A DNA stretch of 17,517 nucleotides from Fidelibacterota bacterium REDSEA-S14_B6 (lineage in GTDB: Bacteria; Fidelibacterota; Marinisomatia; Marinisomatales; S15-B10): contig LUOC01000078.1 in the NCBI GenBank assembly GCA_001626655.1, positions 1 to 17,517 on the forward strand, in the 5' to 3' direction. The notes below the pieces were generated by a model. The model had not been told where the DNA came from. It was given only the letters and a program-made list of their open reading frames with translations, and made no database searches. Below are positions 7,325 to 15,402 of the stretch, piece after piece. The position numbers and the translations under genes are program-made. The first letter of the stretch is position 1. Every line of letters begins with the position of its first letter.

Positions 7325-9679
7325 ATGCTTCACAAAAAATTAATTACTCTCCTGTTTTACCTGATGCTTTCTACTTTGATGGCTGATAAACCTTACGAGC
7401 TGACAGTAGCGAAAATTATGCAGGATCCCAAGTGGATCGGCATCTCTCCCTCGAATATTCACTGGTCTGAAGACGGCAAGTGGATCTATTTCAATTGGAA
7501 TCCTGACGGCGCTGAAAGCGATTCGCTTTACAAAGTGTCGCCGAAAGGGGGAGATCCGAAGAAGGTGTCGCCGAAGGAGCGCCTTGCCCTCCCCGCCCGG
7601 TACGGCGATTACACAAAGAACTTTATGAAAAAAGTGTATGCCAAGAACGGTGATATCTTCATTCTGGACATCAAGAGCGGGAATACAAAGCAGGTGACCA
7701 ATACCGTTGGCAGAGAGTCTTCTCCTCGCTTTTCGGGCGATGAGAAGAGCATCACTTACATCGCTGACGGCAATCTGTATCGGTGGGAATTGGCGACTGG
7801 AATAACCGTTCAGTTAACCGACTTTCGAAAGAATGACGCCAAAGATGGAGATGAGCCGAAGACCGCCCATGAAAAGTGGCTAAATCAGGAAGAGTTGAAA
7901 CTTATCACGATTCTCGATGAGAGACGGACAAAGCAAGAGAAAAGGGAGGAGATTCAGGAAAATGAAGAGCCTGAAAGGCCCCTCATAATAATTCATGGGG
8001 ATAAGAAGGTCCAGAATATTCAAGCTAGTCCCGATGGGGAATTTGTCACATTTCGCCTCTATAAAGCGAATAAGGATGTGGAACGTACTATCGTCCCCAG
8101 TTACGTAACTGAGTCCGGCTTTACTACGAACCTGAACGCCCGGGATAAGGTGGGCCGCCCAGATGGTGAATATGAATTTGGCATCTACAGCATCGATACC
8201 GATACCGTCATCTATGTCTATACAGATTCTCTACCAAGCATCTTCGATTCTCCTGAGTTTACCGATACTAAAGATGATGAAGAATGGAGCAAGAGAGAGG
8301 TTAATTTTATAGGCCCTATCTGGTCTGAGGATGGAAAACTTGCGGCGTTGATTCTTCAATCCCTCGACAATAAAGATCGCTGGATTGTGAAACTCGAACC
8401 ATCCACTGCAGAGATTAAACTTCTGGACCACCAGCAAGACGAAGCGTGGATAGGGGGGCCCGGGATTCGGCGCTGGCGTGGAGCCGTGAGTACCGGTTGG
8501 ACACCTGACAACAATAGGTTTTGGTTCCAATCTGAGGAGACAGGTTATTCCCACCTGTACACTGTAGAGGGGGTAACCGGTGAGAAAAAACAGCTGACCC
8601 ATGGCAATTTCGAGGTGAGGGATGTGAGAATATCTCGCGATAAGAAATGGTGGTACTTCCGCTCCAATGAAGTCCATCCGGGAGAGCTTCACCTCTATCG
8701 AATGCCCGTGGCCGGCGGGAAGCGGGAGCGAATCACCTCCATGACGGGCAACAATGAGGTTGCCCTTTCTCCTGATGAGAAAACAGTTGCCGTCCGCCAC
8801 TCATACAGCAATCGCCCTTGGGATCTGTTTATTATGAAGAATCGTCCCGGAGGCAAAGCCACTCGACTTACAGAATCACAGACCGATGAATGGAGCTCCT
8901 ATCCATGGCGCGATCCCGAAATCATTACTTTCCAAGCGGAGGATGGAGCTAAAGTATATGCACGGCTTTACCGCCCGGAGAATCCAAGCGAGGGCGGCCC
9001 TGCCGTCATCTTTGTCCATGGAGCTGGCTATCTCCAGAATGTCCACAAATGGTGGAGCAGTTACTTCCGTGAATACATGTTCCACAACCTTCTGGCAGAC
9101 AATGGTTATACTGTCCTCGATATTGATTACCGCGGTAGTGCTGGCTACGGCCGAGATTGGCGAACCGCCATTTATAGACATATGGGTGGAAAAGACTTGA
9201 GTGATCAAGTCGATGGCGCCCGGCTGCTAGTGAATAAGTACAACGTCGATTCAAAACGGATTGGAATTTATGGCGGATCCTATGGCGGATTTATCACTCT
9301 CATGGCGATGTTCAAGGAGCCGGGCGTATTCGCCGCTGGCGGTTCTCTTCGGCCGGTCACCGACTGGGCTCACTACAATCATCCTTACACATCCAACATC
9401 CTCAATATTCCTCAGGCCGATAGCCTCGCCTATGTACGAAGCTCGCCAATCTATCATGCCGAAGGGCTGACGGGAGCGCTCCTGATCTGCGTTGGCATGA
9501 TAGATACAAACGTCCACTTTCAAGATGTGGTGAGGCTCTCACAAAGGCTGATAGAGTTAGGCAAAGAAAACTGGGAAGTTGCCATCTATCCCCTTGAAGG
9601 GCACGGATTCCGAGAGACCAGCAGCTGGACCGATGAATACAGGAGAATTTTTGGACTGTTTGAAACCCATCTCAAATAA
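7325..9679 (+). CDS. S9 family peptidase (prolyl oligopeptidase / DPP IV-like), secreted
   Basis: A 784-residue serine peptidase with a signal peptide of about 20 residues ending LMA. Residues about 30-520 form the beta-propeller that gates the active site, with repeats such as IHWSEDGKWIYFNW and ESSPRFSGDEKSITYIADG. The C-terminal alpha/beta hydrolase has VIFVHGAGYL, DIDYRGSAGYGRDWR and the full triad: Ser652 in GGSYGG, Asp727 in GMIDTNVHF and His760 in EGHGF. Length and order fit DPP IV-like S9 enzymes, which release dipeptides or cut short peptides in the periplasm. It has its own promoter and a GGAG ribosome site. A small barrel-like gene starts 52 bases downstream. Exact specificity is not readable from the motifs. 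Confidence 0.95.
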   Translation: MLHKKLITLLFYLMLSTLMADKPYELTVAKIMQDPKWIGISPSNIHWSEDGKWIYFNWNPDGAESDSLYKVSPKGGDPKKVSPKERLALPARYGDYTKNFMKKVYAKNGDIFILDIKSGNTKQVTNTVGRESSPRFSGDEKSITYIADGNLYRWELATGITVQLTDFRKNDAKDGDEPKTAHEKWLNQEELKLITILDERRTKQEKREEIQENEEPERPLIIIHGDKKVQNIQASPDGEFVTFRLYKANKDVERTIVPSYVTESGFTTNLNARDKVGRPDGEYEFGIYSIDTDTVIYVYTDSLPSIFDSPEFTDTKDDEEWSKREVNFIGPIWSEDGKLAALILQSLDNKDRWIVKLEPSTAEIKLLDHQQDEAWIGGPGIRRWRGAVSTGWTPDNNRFWFQSEETGYSHLYTVEGVTGEKKQLTHGNFEVRDVRISRDKKWWYFRSNEVHPGELHLYRMPVAGGKRERITSMTGNNEVALSPDEKTVAVRHSYSNRPWDLFIMKNRPGGKATRLTESQTDEWSSYPWRDPEIITFQAEDGAKVYARLYRPENPSEGGPAVIFVHGAGYLQNVHKWWSSYFREYMFHNLLADNGYTVLDIDYRGSAGYGRDWRTAIYRHMGGKDLSDQVDGARLLVNKYNVDSKRIGIYGGSYGGFITLMAMFKEPGVFAAGGSLRPVTDWAHYNHPYTSNILNIPQADSLAYVRSSPIYHAEGLTGALLICVGMIDTNVHFQDVVRLSQRLIELGKENWEVAIYPLEGHGFRETSSWTDEYRRIFGLFETHLK

Positions 9680-9731
9680 TAGTCCAATATCATAGTTTTT
9701 CGATTCTTGCACCTAAATTGCGGATGAAGAA

Positions 9732-10374
9732 ATGATGATCATTCGAATAATTAGATTGGTTTTAGTGGCATCTTTAACCCTATCAACTGGCTTTGCACAA
9801 ACAAGTGGGGGGATTCTTTCCTCCCTGAAGATTTATGGCGGTATCGGCATACATGAGATGGGCACAGCTGAACATTTTCTGACAGTCTTTAGTGATAACG
9901 GTTTCGCTAGCTCAAAAACCATGCCTCATCCCATCTATGGTGAGGAAACAAGGACTTACCCTTACCACGGACGATTGGCAAAAGAAAACGTTTTCATCCA
10001 GTTAGAACTGGAACTGGGACTTCCGTTTGTAGCTGGGGCAGGTATTCAAGGCGATAAGTACGGAACCATATTCGGCAGGACGCCAGCGGATGAGTTTGTT
10101 ACCTTGGACTACCTCATACGATCCCGATATATCTATGGAGGATTAGTGCAACCACTTGGCCGGGCCTTTACGATGGATTCTAATGGGTGGGATCGATTAT
10201 ACTCTCTCCCAACTTGTTTCTATCGGTTTCATGGCACGACACAACGCTGTAGCTGATTGGAAAGTCACCGACATAGAATGGACATTCCATGGGAATCAAT
10301 TAAGTCTTGTCTCTAACGATATGCCCACTGCCCAAACGGATATTAATTTTACATTAAGACTTTCTATTTTCTGA
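9732..10374 (+). pseudogene. Small outer-membrane beta-barrel-like protein, one frame break
   Basis: No family recognised. The ATG at 9732 begins a signal peptide (MMIIRIIRLVLVASLTLS, cut near FAQ) followed by strand-like segments such as LKIYGGIGIHEM, ENVFIQLELELGLPFVAGAGI and YIYGGLVQPL. This frame ends at a stop at 10254-10256 after a stretch unlike the rest (DRLYSLPTCFYRFHG). The next frame, open from 10147, carries a better continuation (LRWILMGGIDYTLSQLVSI), several strands and a C-terminal LSIF with the terminal Phe typical of barrels. Dropping one T at 10156/10157 would give QPLAGPLRWIL and a 213-residue protein. An extra base in the sequence or a genuine frameshift are both possible. 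The spacing suggests it follows the peptidase gene in one transcript. Confidence 0.6.
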
Positions 10375-10394
10375 TCATCCCTTAGAATCGCTTT

Positions 10395-11522
10395 ATGAAT
10401 CATCCCTTGCTCGTAGTCGCTATGCTAGCGTTGAACATAGCTTTATCTGAGTGGCTTGTTCGAAACAGCTTTTTTCGCCATCTCGGTACGGCACTTTTAG
10501 TCATTCTGATCACAGCCGTGGAGGCCAACCTCGGGATCATCCCATCCGCATCCGACGAATTTCCACTTTACAGCACGGTTTTCCAATACATCGCTCCTAT
10601 ATCTATCTTCTATCTTTTGCTGGGAGTCAGTTTTCGTTCCCTCCGATTGGCGGGGGGTCCCATGATCGCTGTTTTTTCTATCGGTGCCTTTGGAACAATG
10701 GTAGGCGTTGCTGCTGCCAGTTTCATCGTTGACCTTCCGGGTAAGATTGAACTGGCACCAGCGCTTGGCGGTATGTTCACAGGAACATACATAGGTGGAA
10801 GTATAAACTTCAACGCCGTTGCACTGGCCCTAAACGTGGTTAAAGAAGGGACACTATATGCCGGATCCGTAGCAGTGGACAATATCCTGACGGCAATCTG
10901 GATGATAACCACTATTGCAATTCCCAAAATGATGCTTAGGAAGAAGAAATCACCGGTGGTAAACATAGATAGCGGTTGGAGTGATGAGCAGGATTCTGAA
11001 GTGTTGAACCCTTTCGGGATGGCTCTGCTGATTGTGCTTGCGCCAGCGGTTCTTTGGGTCAGTGATAGTTTGGCCGCAATTATCTCTCTACCAAGTATTC
11101 TCATCGTAACAACAATCGCTCTTGTGCTGGCCCAATTCCCCGTAATTCAACAGATCAGCGGTAGCAAAATCCTTGGACTGATGGGTGTCTATTTCTTTCT
11201 GGCGGTAATTGGCGCCTACTGTGAGGTAGCAGCCATGGGGCAGATTGGTGAGCTCGCTATTGTTCTGCTAAGCTTTGCTGCGATAATCGTGGTTATTCAC
11301 GGGACCATAACCTTTTCTCTAGGCGTCTGGCTGTTCAAAGATTGGGAACTTGCGGCAGTCGCTTCCCAGGCTAACGTGGGAGGGTCTACTTCTGCCTTGG
11401 CTCTGGCCAAGAGTTTGGCGCGTCAGGATCTCATCCTCCCGGGGATTCTGGTCGGAGCACTGGGTAATGGAATTGGGACATATTTGGGATTTATCGTTTT
11501 CTATCTTTTAGGAGGTGGCTGA
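10395..11522 (+). CDS. DUF819 family membrane protein (YjcL-like permease)
   Basis: A 375-residue inner-membrane protein with about ten hydrophobic segments. Family signatures are GTYIGGSINFNAVA (130-143), VDNILTAIWM (161-170), ASQANVGGSTSALALA (323-338) and GILVGALGNGIGTYLG (350-365). The two Gly/Ser-rich segments look like paired re-entrant or crossover helices, as in secondary transporters with inverted repeats; that is inference. DUF819 (Bacillus YjcL) has no established substrate. Flanking S9 peptidases suggest dipeptide or amino-acid uptake. It starts 20 bases after the barrel-like gene without a clear ribosome site, and is followed by a new promoter. Confidence 0.9.
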   Translation: MNHPLLVVAMLALNIALSEWLVRNSFFRHLGTALLVILITAVEANLGIIPSASDEFPLYSTVFQYIAPISIFYLLLGVSFRSLRLAGGPMIAVFSIGAFGTMVGVAAASFIVDLPGKIELAPALGGMFTGTYIGGSINFNAVALALNVVKEGTLYAGSVAVDNILTAIWMITTIAIPKMMLRKKKSPVVNIDSGWSDEQDSEVLNPFGMALLIVLAPAVLWVSDSLAAIISLPSILIVTTIALVLAQFPVIQQISGSKILGLMGVYFFLAVIGAYCEVAAMGQIGELAIVLLSFAAIIVVIHGTITFSLGVWLFKDWELAAVASQANVGGSTSALALAKSLARQDLILPGILVGALGNGIGTYLGFIVFYLLGGG

Positions 11523-11531
11523 GGGGAGCGT

Positions 11532-11560
11532 TTGACCTTAGGGCTTATCTGGTATAGATT
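11532..11560 (+). promoter_or_regulatory. Candidate promoter for the second S9 peptidase
   Basis: TTGACC (11532-11537), 17-base spacer, TAGATT (11555-11560); TATAGA at 11553 is an alternative -10. It is followed by AAAGGAG (11576-11582), a strong ribosome site seven bases before the ATG. Confidence 0.5.
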
Positions 11561-11589
11561 TGCTTGATTCATCATAAAGGAGTTGTGAG

Positions 11590-13623
11590 ATGAAAAAATT
11601 TGTAATCTTCTTTTTGTCTGTCCTTATCACAACAACAAGTGTTCACGCAGGGAGCGGTGGAAAATTCACTTTAGGTGAATTCTTCGAATTGGAGTATGCA
11701 TCCGATCCTCAAATCTCTCCCGATGGTGGGCGTGTCATATACGTTCGGAATTTTGCTGATATTATGACAGACCGACGTTATTCTAATCTATGGATTGTCG
11801 ATGTTGATGGAAAAAACCATCGCTCTCTTACCACGGGACATAGAAACGACCGTTCCCCGCGGTGGTCGCCAGACGGTTCGAAACTGATTTATGTTTCAAA
11901 CAAGGAGGGCTCTTCAGAGATCTATATGCGGTGGATGGACAGCGGGCAGACTGCGCGCCTCACAAATGTCAGATATTCACCGAGCGGAATCAGTTGGTCT
12001 TCTGATGGGAAGATGATCGCTTTCAACATGTTTGTGAAAAAGGAACCTTCCTCACCAGCCGAGATGCCGGACAAACCGGCCGGGGCCAAATGGGCCGATC
12101 CTCCGAAAGTAATCGACAAAATGATCTACCGCGCTGACGGCTCAGGATACCGTGAAAACGGCTACAGCCACATATTCACCCTTCCGGCGGAAGGGGGAAC
12201 CCCACGCCAGCTCACCAGCGGCGATTACCATCATGGCGGCTCGGTAGAATGGACTGCCGACGGTTCGGCCCTCATCTTCTCCGCGAACCGCAGAGATGAC
12301 TGGGAGTACGAAGGGAGAGATTCGGAAGTGTACGAGATTTCTGCTAAAGACGGTTCCCTCCGACAGATTACAAAAAGGAAGGGGCCGGACAGTTCTCCGG
12401 CGCTCTCCCCCAACGGCAATACCGTGGCTTACACCGGCTATGATGACCGATACCAGGGGTATCAGGTTTCACACCTCTATACAATCAGCCGGAAAGGAAC
12501 AGGCACAAAAAGAATCACTGGATCTCTCGACCGCTCCGTGGGGAATATCACTTGGAGCAAGGACGGGAAGGGGCTCTATGCCGGCTACAGCGACAAGGGA
12601 AACGGCAAGATCGCCTACATCCCTCTGAAAGGAAAAGTGCGAGTGATCGCCGGTGATGTGGGCGGCACCTCCATCGGGAGGCCCTACTCCAGCGGTTCTT
12701 TCACTGTTTCGGATAACGGAACCATCGCTTTCACCGTCACATCTCCCGGCCGCCCCGCCGATGTGGCCGTTGTCTCCGCGAAGGGAGGAAAGCCGAAAAA
12801 AATCACTTCTCTCAATGAGGACCTCTTTGGCCACAAGGAGTTGGCTCAAGTGGAGGAGATCTGGTACAAGTCGTCCCACGACGAACGTGATATCCATGGG
12901 TGGATTGCAAAACCGCCGGGCTTCGACCCTAAGAAAAAATATCCCCTGATTCTGGAGATTCATGGCGGACCCTTCGCCAATTACGGGGATCGGTTTTCAG
13001 CGGAGATTCAGGCTTTCGCAGCCGCCGGCTATGTTGTTCTCTATACCAACCCTCGGGGAAGCACAAGCTACGGCGAAGAGTTCGGAAACCTTATCCATCA
13101 CGCCTATCCCGGCGACGATTTCTTTGACCTCATGTCGGGAGTCGACGCCACTATAGACAAAGGATATATCGATGAAAATAATCTTTTCGTAACTGGTGGC
13201 AGCGGTGGTGGAGTACTGACCGCATGGCTGGTTGGGAGGAGTGACCGTTTCACAGCAGCCGTTTCACAAAAACCAGTTATCAACTGGTACAGCTTTGTTC
13301 TTACAGCAGACATGTACGGGATATTCACAAAGTACTGGTTTCCGGGATTTCCTTGGGAGATGCCAGACCATTACCACAAGCGGTCGCCTTTGTCTCTAGT
13401 GGGAAATGTTTCCACCCCCACCATGCTTCTCACAGGAGAGGCTGATTACAGGACGCCCATGTCTGAGTCCGAACAGTACTATCAGGCGCTAAAGCTCAGG
13501 AAGATCGATACCAAGCTTGTCCGTATTCCGGGTGCCTCTCACGGCATCTACCGACGTCCCAGCCAGCACATTGCGAAGGTGGCGGAAATCCTTGAATGGT
13601 TTGAAAAGTATCAAAAAAAATAA
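11590..13623 (+). CDS. S9 family peptidase (acylaminoacyl-peptidase / DPP5-like), secreted
   Basis: A 677-residue serine peptidase with a signal peptide (about 1-20, ending VHA). Residues about 30-410 are a TolB/WD40-like propeller with repeated SPDG-type turns: DPQISPDGGRVIYV, SPRWSPDGSKLIYVSN, ISWSSDGKMIAFN, VEWTADGSALIFSAN, SPALSPNGNTVAYTG, ITWSKDGKGLYAG. The hydrolase domain has LILEIHGGPFANYGD, TNPRGSTSYGEEFG and the triad Ser538 (GGSGGG), Asp619 (TGEADYRTP) and His651 (GASHGI). The shape fits the S9C branch, DPP5/acylaminoacyl-peptidase-like, which removes N-terminal dipeptides or blocked residues. It is shorter than the first S9 enzyme and belongs to a different branch, so the two probably have complementary specificity. 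It has its own promoter and a near-consensus ribosome site. Confidence 0.95.
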   Translation: MKKFVIFFLSVLITTTSVHAGSGGKFTLGEFFELEYASDPQISPDGGRVIYVRNFADIMTDRRYSNLWIVDVDGKNHRSLTTGHRNDRSPRWSPDGSKLIYVSNKEGSSEIYMRWMDSGQTARLTNVRYSPSGISWSSDGKMIAFNMFVKKEPSSPAEMPDKPAGAKWADPPKVIDKMIYRADGSGYRENGYSHIFTLPAEGGTPRQLTSGDYHHGGSVEWTADGSALIFSANRRDDWEYEGRDSEVYEISAKDGSLRQITKRKGPDSSPALSPNGNTVAYTGYDDRYQGYQVSHLYTISRKGTGTKRITGSLDRSVGNITWSKDGKGLYAGYSDKGNGKIAYIPLKGKVRVIAGDVGGTSIGRPYSSGSFTVSDNGTIAFTVTSPGRPADVAVVSAKGGKPKKITSLNEDLFGHKELAQVEEIWYKSSHDERDIHGWIAKPPGFDPKKKYPLILEIHGGPFANYGDRFSAEIQAFAAAGYVVLYTNPRGSTSYGEEFGNLIHHAYPGDDFFDLMSGVDATIDKGYIDENNLFVTGGSGGGVLTAWLVGRSDRFTAAVSQKPVINWYSFVLTADMYGIFTKYWFPGFPWEMPDHYHKRSPLSLVGNVSTPTMLLTGEADYRTPMSESEQYYQALKLRKIDTKLVRIPGASHGIYRRPSQHIAKVAEILEWFEKYQKK

Positions 13624-13625
13624 AT

Positions 13626-13645
13626 GCTATTGCACAAACAATAGC
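13626..13645 (-). terminator. Hairpin with T-rich tail on the minus strand
   Basis: GCTATTG (13626-13632) and CAATAGC (13639-13645) form a perfect 7-bp stem with a 6-base loop. On the plus strand no T-run follows, so it is a poor terminator for the S9 gene. On the minus strand the stem is followed by ATTTATTTTTTTT, which looks like a rho-independent terminator for antisense transcription. The stem has only three G-C pairs. Confidence 0.4.
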
Positions 13646-13661
13646 CGGAACGTGGAAAAAG

Positions 13662-13677
13662 CGTGATCTCAATCACA
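13662..13677. promoter_or_regulatory. CRP/FNR-family-like palindrome
   Basis: CGTGATCTCAATCACA fits the CRP/FNR-type pattern TGTGAT-N4-ATCACA at all but the first base. It stands in the 195-bp spacer about 140 bases before the gene at 13819. I could not find a convincing -35/-10 pair near it, so its role is uncertain. Confidence 0.4.
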
Positions 13678-13818
13678 TCAACACATGGCCATACAGATTA
13701 ACTTACCTAGTTGAGGCTACCGTGCCGTGACTGCGTTTCCCGGCATCCCGATTCTTCAGCCCGACCTTATGCTTCGCCTGGCCGATCGTAACGGACCAAG
13801 CTCTCGGCAATCCCCCCG

Positions 13819-14589
13819 ATGAAACTGAAGCAACTCATTCTTCTCTTCCTCTCGCCATTTTTACTAACGACCCCCACATTCTCTAAGAACAGCGATCCTT
13901 GTATTCAGGCACAGCTGGATGTTATCGATTCGGTCTGGCGTCCAGGCTGGTGGATTGGTGGGTTCTTCGGAAACCATGTCGTCCCGTATGGAGGCATCGC
14001 CATGGCCTATTTCTACTCACCGACCCCAAAGTTTCTTCCGTACAGTAATTCTGAAGCGCGGGAACGATATCTAAATTGTTATCAGAGAACCAGAAAAAGA
14101 ATTCAGATAGAAAATCAGAGCGCCGGTTTAATCGGCCTAATGTTTTCATACGCAATTCTGAGATATGCCATGAATATGATATGGGAAACGCCCGAAAAGG
14201 GTGATGCTCCCTTCTTCCTGCCTGTAGAAAGATCCGGGTTGTATTATATCGGTGGGCTAGCACTCTCAATTACCGCCTTTCGATCACTTGATCCAGAATT
14301 GGGAGAGCCGATCGTTAATATGTACAGGAAAATACCGATGAAGGAGCTTTGCAACATGTACGGCAACATCAAGATTGTGTCAAGTGGGGAAGACTACAGA
14401 GTGAGAATTATTAATCACGGCGAAGTGGCGGATCTCAGTGTCAGGTTCACTTCCGAGGAGTTGGCCAATCGGCCGGGAAGGTGGAGTACAGTTGAAGAAA
14501 ATCAGGATTTCTCCATTCGGTTTGTTCAAAGGGGAGAAGATTTCACCATCCGCGAGGTTGATGAGGGCGAGGGGTGCAACGACAGATAA
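13819..14589 (+). CDS. Hypothetical membrane protein with C-terminal beta-strand repeats
   Basis: No named family recognised. A 256-residue protein with a signal peptide (about 1-22, ending TFS), then hydrophobic segments at about 43-66 (GWWIGGFFGNHVVPYGGIA), 101-121 and 139-156, separated by a charged stretch with YLNCYQRTRKRIQ. The C-terminus, 184-250, consists of short repeats starting aromatic/aliphatic-x-Val/Ile-Arg: NIKIVSSGED, YRVRIINHG, LSVRFT, FSIRFVQRGED, FTIREVDEGEG, with PGRW at 219-222. I recall similar repeats in short uncharacterised Bacteroidota proteins. The start has no ribosome site (a C-run lies just upstream), but the signal peptide supports it. The next gene begins 53 bases after the stop. 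Confidence 0.75.
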   Translation: MKLKQLILLFLSPFLLTTPTFSKNSDPCIQAQLDVIDSVWRPGWWIGGFFGNHVVPYGGIAMAYFYSPTPKFLPYSNSEARERYLNCYQRTRKRIQIENQSAGLIGLMFSYAILRYAMNMIWETPEKGDAPFFLPVERSGLYYIGGLALSITAFRSLDPELGEPIVNMYRKIPMKELCNMYGNIKIVSSGEDYRVRIINHGEVADLSVRFTSEELANRPGRWSTVEENQDFSIRFVQRGEDFTIREVDEGEGCNDR

Positions 14590-14604
14590 CTCACGAGAAA
14601 AGTC

Positions 14605-14634
14605 TTGACATACCCCTCATGCGGTCAGTAAACT
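14605..14634 (+). promoter_or_regulatory. Weak candidate promoter for the lipoprotein gene
   Basis: A perfect TTGACA (14605-14610) is followed after 18 bases by TAAACT (14629-14634), only 4/6 of a -10 box. It would start transcription almost at the ATG at 14643, giving a nearly leaderless mRNA, so it may be chance. Confidence 0.25.
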
Positions 14635-14642
14635 TTAACGAG

Positions 14643-15374
14643 ATGTTCAAGAAACTCCTTCTGTTCCCCACCTTCGCGCTCATGCTCCTGTCAATTCAGG
14701 CGTGTTACACTCAGCTGGCGTGGTTTCATCCGCCGGAGCCGAATGAAGATCAGTCCACCTTCTCCGAGTACGATCCTTACGGCTTGGAAGGTCTGGAGCG
14801 GGCATCAGACTTCGAACCAAACCCCCGGTCTCTGTACCGTGGCCTACGACACTACGGCTATGATCCATCGTTCTGGTCTTACTATGGTGATTATGGATCG
14901 CCCTTCGGTTACTATTCTCCATATAGCCCCTATGGAGGGAGTCGGTGGATGTCGCCCTACGGCTACACCTATTATCCATATGATGTACCGGGATACGGCT
15001 ACGGCCTGACAACTCCGGTCATCGGCAATGGTACGACGCAGACTCCGAGGAACTGGGGTCGGGGCGGTACCGGTGAAACCTCTTCAAACCTCATTGTCAG
15101 GCGAGAGCTGTCTCTGGCTGATGTTACTGCACAACCGATCAGGAAGCAGCCCCCCATTCCGAAACGGAGCTTCCTGATGTCGGAGTCACAGAGACGCTGG
15201 GATGTCTCCAACAGCAACTATGATAAACCATCATACCGGGGAAACAGCTCTTCCTCCACTTGGTCAAGGGGAAGTTCTTACCCTTCCGGCAGATCCATCA
15301 GCAGCGGCAGTTCATCTGGAAGCTCTTCTTCGAGATCGAGTTCTTCCTCAGGCCGGGTAACTCGCCGGCGGTAA
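14643..15374 (+). CDS. Tyr/Gly-rich, Ser-rich low-complexity lipoprotein
   Basis: No family recognised. From the ATG at 14643 the product is 243 residues with a lipoprotein signal (MFKKLLLFPTFALMLLSIQA, then Cys21). Upstream in-frame starts at 14574 (GTG) and 14619 would bury the signal behind extra polar residues, so I prefer 14643, although its ribosome site is poor. The middle is packed with Tyr, Gly, Pro and Ser (YGDYGSPFGYYSPYSPYGG). A more ordinary stretch follows (LIVRRELSLADVTAQPIRKQ), and the last about 50 residues are almost only Ser, Arg and Gly, ending VTRRR. It should be a disordered, surface- or periplasm-exposed lipoprotein. It lies between the repeat protein and the barrel gene, with short spacers on both sides, suggesting a common transcript. 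Confidence 0.7.
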   Translation: MFKKLLLFPTFALMLLSIQACYTQLAWFHPPEPNEDQSTFSEYDPYGLEGLERASDFEPNPRSLYRGLRHYGYDPSFWSYYGDYGSPFGYYSPYSPYGGSRWMSPYGYTYYPYDVPGYGYGLTTPVIGNGTTQTPRNWGRGGTGETSSNLIVRRELSLADVTAQPIRKQPPIPKRSFLMSESQRRWDVSNSNYDKPSYRGNSSSSTWSRGSSYPSGRSISSGSSSGSSSSRSSSSSGRVTRRR

Positions 15375-15402
15375 GCTCCCTACTCCCTTCCCAGAAGAAG
15401 CA

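Noticed and set aside
8231..8800. Minus-strand open frame of 189 codons inside the first S9 gene
   Set aside because: Shadow of the peptidase propeller; no signal, motif or ribosome site.
13700..13815. Short minus-strand open frame (reads AWSVTIGQAKHKVG near its middle)
   Set aside because: No good start, ribosome site or recognised homology; possibly a remnant but not supportable as a gene.
13624..13818. tRNA or small RNA gene in the spacer
   Set aside because: No cloverleaf arms or T-loop consensus seen on either strand; only a hairpin and a CRP-like palindrome.
14574..14642. GTG start at 14574 for the lipoprotein, overlapping the previous gene
   Set aside because: It adds 23 polar residues before a textbook lipoprotein signal; the ATG at 14643 fits better.
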